From Clostridium sp. UBA1056 (lineage in GTDB: Bacteria; Bacillota; Clostridia; Clostridiales; Clostridiaceae), in assembly GCA_002316385.1 (NCBI GenBank), contig DCDL01000012.1:25358-34189 (forward strand): a stretch of DNA of 8,832 nt, given 5' to 3'. The notes under the pieces are model-generated. The model searched no databases. It saw only the letters and a program-made list of their open reading frames with translations, and was not told where the DNA came from. Positions 7,060-8,832 of this stretch are shown here, one piece after another; within the stretch, counting starts at the first letter, position 1, and each line of letters starts with the position of its first letter. The position numbers and the translations under genes are program-made.

Positions 7060-7205
7060 TTTTGACAAAGTACTAATTATGTATAGTTTATCTAACTTTC
7101 TTCGAGAAACTAAAGTTATAAATATAAAAACTAAAAATAATAAAGCTATGTCAAAATATAAAATTAAATTCTCAATTAGTTTTGACATAGCCTTAATTAT
7201 TTATA
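7060..7205. repeat. Three-copy short repeat between ppk and the pirin-like gene
   Basis: The stretches 7060-7085 and 7180-7205 are direct copies, identical at 21 of 26 positions without gaps, both starting TTTTGACA. A third, inverted copy of the first half (CTATGTCAAAA, 7146-7156) lies between them. The inverted and last copies form the terminator. The 190-base gap 7011-7200 holds no credible gene. Confidence 0.6.
7142..7194. terminator. Bidirectional terminator between ppk and the pirin-like gene
   Basis: AAAGCTATGTCAAAA (7142-7156) pairs with TTTTGACATAGCCTT (7180-7194) over 15 positions. One of these is A-C on the plus transcript and a G-U wobble on the minus transcript. The loop is 23 nt. 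It lies right after the minus-strand stop codon at 7201 and between two convergent genes, so it probably serves both, better on the minus strand. Confidence 0.7.
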
Positions 7206-7923
7206 AAATTGGAGTTTCAATTAAAAGTATGTTGCTAGAAATATTAGCCCTTATTTCAAAGGTTTCATTGGATATATAAGCACTTCCAGAACCAGTCAAA
7301 TCAACGCTATCTGAATTACTTGTGGTAATGTGACTTTCTCCATAACATTGAAATAAATAACCTTGCCTTTCTTTACCGATGGTGAAAATTAACTCTTTAT
7401 CAGTATCTAGGGATGCAGAATAAATATTGATATCACAACTAGATTTAATAGGAGCTAAACCATTTAAAGAACTAACTGCATATATCCATTGATTTTTAAT
7501 AAGATTTTCAGTATTAGACTTAATTAGTAAAGGTTTTTTATTAGAAGTTTCCTTAGTAGAAATATCACTCTTTGGTAATAAGCTAATTTCTATTATATCT
7601 AGAAAATCAATACCATTGTTAAAAATATTATAGGTTATTCCATCCATAGATTTAATATAGACGAAATTTCCAGATGAAAGGGATTCTAGATTTCCCATAC
7701 TATCACTATATAATAATTCACCACTTATGACATACATAATAATCTCTTCTTTTATTTTAAAATTATTATGTGTTCCACTTCTAGGAACTAAGGTAATATT
7801 TCTTAATTCTTTAATACAATTTTCTGCATTTAGAGATTTAACAGAATTAGAAAGATTAGAAGTAGTTTTTAAATAAGAAAAATCTTCTTCGTGATCAGGA
7901 GAAACAAATCTTTTATTAATCAA
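7201..7923 (-). CDS. Divergent pirin-like bicupin protein
   Basis: 240-residue protein with a pirin/YhhW-like two-cupin layout. The first cupin includes LRNITLVPRSGTH, then EEIIMYVISGELLYSDSMGN (59-78, matching the pirin EIVTYVLEGxLxHxDSxGN strand pair), then GNFVYIKSMDGITYNIFN (85-102). The second cupin (about 143-237) includes KQRQGYLFQ-like and SGSGSAYIS segments. Typical pirins bind Fe through His-x-His, a later His and a Glu; here those places hold N54/K56 and Y98/I100, leaving only a nearby H52, so metal binding is doubtful. Classical pirins act as quercetinases or redox-sensing cofactors; neither role should be assumed here. TTG start at 7923-7921 with AGGAGGG at 7937-7931, 7 nt away. 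It is divergent from signal peptidase; the context gives no function. Confidence 0.68.
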   Translation of the reverse strand: MINKRFVSPDHEEDFSYLKTTSNLSNSVKSLNAENCIKELRNITLVPRSGTHNNFKIKEEIIMYVISGELLYSDSMGNLESLSSGNFVYIKSMDGITYNIFNNGIDFLDIIEISLLPKSDISTKETSNKKPLLIKSNTENLIKNQWIYAVSSLNGLAPIKSSCDINIYSASLDTDKELIFTIGKERQGYLFQCYGESHITTSNSDSVDLTGSGSAYISNETFEIRANISSNILLIETPIL

Positions 7924-7937
7924 AATATTACCCTCCT
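7921..7937 (-). promoter_or_regulatory. Ribosome binding site fixing a TTG start
   Basis: On the minus strand AGGAGGG (7937-7931) is followed after 7 nt by TTG (7923-7921). This is the strongest ribosome site in the region and the first-cupin fold needs the N-terminal residues, so TTG is preferred. Confidence 0.75.
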
Positions 7938-8024
7938 AATTTAATATTTTATGAATATATAATTTTAATTAATATAAAACTATTAAAAAGCGTATTTCTA
8001 CCATTATTATTTGCAGTTTTTATA

Positions 8025-8061
8025 ATTTAATAGTAGGTATGTTTTTCATATCCTATTAAAT
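8025..8061. repeat. Hairpin in the gap between the pirin-like and signal peptidase genes
   Basis: ATTTAATAG (8025-8033) pairs perfectly with CTATTAAAT (8053-8061). After a 2-nt bulge, GGTATG (8036-8041) pairs with CATATC (8047-8052) with one G-T, closing a TTTTT loop. It lies upstream of both divergent genes, so it is not at a gene end. Confidence 0.5.
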
Positions 8062-8098
8062 AAATTAATAGATGGGAATAAATTATATATTGAAATAA

Positions 8099-8127
8099 TA
8101 GATTATATTTATTGCTTCAAATATAAT
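8099..8127 (+). promoter_or_regulatory. Candidate signal peptidase promoter
   Basis: A perfect -10 TATAAT (8122-8127) with a weak -35 TAGATT (8099-8104, three of six) at 17 nt. The transcript would start near 8134, with a leader of about 46 nt. Confidence 0.4.
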
Positions 8128-8179
8128 AGTATAGTAATATAAAACTAACTTTGAATATTTTGGGAGGTAATAATTAGTT

Positions 8180-8683
8180 ATGAAATTTCTTAAAGATTGG
8201 ATTATACCAGCAGTAATTGCTATAATTTTAGGGGTTTTAATAAATAAATTCTTATTTTTTAATGTAAATGTTCCAACTGGCTCTATGTATCCTACTATTA
8301 CACCAGGAGATAGGATATTTTCAATAAGAATGCATAGGCCATCATCCATTGAAAGAGGTGATATTTTAGTGTTTCACTCTGAAGAAGCGAACAAGGATTT
8401 AATTAAAAGAGTTATCGGGCTTCCAGGTGAAACAGTAGAAGTTCAATCAGATGGAAGAGTATATATAAATGGTGAATACTTAGAAGAGGATTATGTAAGT
8501 AGTTTTAGTGATATCACTGGAACTTTTAATGTACCAGAGGGTTGCTATTTATTTCTTGGAGATAATAGAGGAAATTCTATAGATGCTCGTTTGTGGAAAA
8601 ATCCATATATACCTTTTGAAGAAATACAAGGAGAAGGGAAATTTATTATATTTCCTTTTGATAGATTTGGAAAATTAAAGTAG
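8180..8683 (+). CDS. lepB: Signal peptidase I
   Basis: 167-residue type I signal peptidase, a membrane-anchored Ser-Lys protease that removes signal peptides from secreted proteins on the outer face of the membrane. A single N-terminal membrane anchor (about 6-27, WIIPAVIAIILGVLINKFLFF) precedes the catalytic domain. Box B is VPTGSMYPTI with nucleophile S35, box C is PGDRIF, and box D is LIKRVIGLPGE with general base K76. Box E is FLGDNRGNSIDARLW (D128, S133, D135, R137), with Ala where Ser is common. The length is typical of the single-anchor Gram-positive SipS type. The ATG at 8180 is the only start: an in-frame TAA at 8171 lies upstream, and the ribosome site GGGAGGT (8162-8168) is a rather long 11 nt away. 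No clear terminator follows. Confidence 0.95.
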   Translation: MKFLKDWIIPAVIAIILGVLINKFLFFNVNVPTGSMYPTITPGDRIFSIRMHRPSSIERGDILVFHSEEANKDLIKRVIGLPGETVEVQSDGRVYINGEYLEEDYVSSFSDITGTFNVPEGCYLFLGDNRGNSIDARLWKNPYIPFEEIQGEGKFIIFPFDRFGKLK

Positions 8684-8718
8684 CATATCTAGTAGTAAAA
8701 TATTAAAGAAGTACTGAA

Positions 8719-8737
8719 GGGGCTTTCGCAAAAAGCT
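8719..8737 (+). mobile_element. Possible insertion-sequence terminal repeat at the window's right edge
   Basis: GGGGCTTTCGCAAAAAGCT resembles the ends of some IS1182-like elements (GGGCTGT-GCAAAA type) as I remember them. It is followed by 95 bases without a gene, which would fit the leader of a transposase starting beyond the window. Neither transposase nor second end is visible, so this is a weak call. The sequence can also fold into a 6-bp hairpin (8721-8726 with 8732-8737). Confidence 0.25.
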
Positions 8738-8832
8738 AATCTAAATAAATATTGAATAAGCACTTATATTATTAACACTCAGCCGTTTCGGAATATTGAT
8801 TAACTAAAGCATTTATTCAAATAAAATATACA

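Noticed and set aside
7079..7279. 66-codon plus-strand open frame
   Set aside because: Runs through the two-way terminator and into the 3' end of the pirin-like gene, without a ribosome site.
8083..8349. 88-codon minus-strand open frame
   Set aside because: Antisense to the signal peptidase catalytic region and its promoter.
8721..8737. Signal peptidase terminator at the GGCTTT/AAAGCT hairpin
   Set aside because: The stem is only 6 bp with a G-T pair and no T-run follows, so an intrinsic terminator is not supported.
1..8832. Defence island, toxin-antitoxin, CRISPR or prophage content
   Set aside because: Every sizeable open frame belongs to a housekeeping or known family, and there are no spaced repeats, integrase or phage genes.

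Overview
The window looks like chromosomal housekeeping sequence from a low-GC, Gram-positive, anaerobe-type Firmicute, most likely Clostridium or a close relative. The evidence is very AT-rich DNA, AT-ending codons, strong AGGAGG-type ribosome sites that also serve TTG starts, intrinsic terminators with long A/T flanks, and a membrane protein of the clostridial CD0519/CD1768 type. There is no rRNA, tRNA, CRISPR array or complete mobile element.

Layout: (1) 31-1332, minus strand: a cytoplasmic alkaline-phosphatase-superfamily phosphodiesterase/pyrophosphatase. (2) 1455-2189, plus: an acyl-ACP thioesterase, divergent from the first gene, TTG start, closed by a terminator at 2216-2253. (3) 2493-3662, plus: a polytopic CD0519/CD1768-family membrane protein with a near-consensus promoter and a strong terminator at 3661-3700. 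(4) 3852-4823, minus: a Ppx/GppA exopolyphosphatase, divergent from (5) 4966-7010, plus: polyphosphate kinase PPK1, split by a one-base frameshift in an A7 tract at 5278-5284. (6) 7201-7923, minus: a degenerate pirin-like bicupin, converging on ppk across a two-way terminator. (7) 8180-8683, plus: type I signal peptidase. The last ~110 bases are non-coding and begin with a sequence resembling an insertion-sequence end.

The only clear functional pair is ppx/ppk: polyphosphate synthesis and degradation encoded back to back around one 142-bp control region. That region holds a candidate ppx promoter and a perfect 14-bp palindrome just upstream of ppk. The other genes are single transcription units with no evident pathway link.

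I found no convincing new multi-gene system. The points most worth a second look are the ppk frameshift at a slippable A tract, the palindrome in the ppx/ppk control region, the pirin-like protein that has lost its metal ligands, a repeated element between ppk and that gene, and the possible IS end at the right edge.
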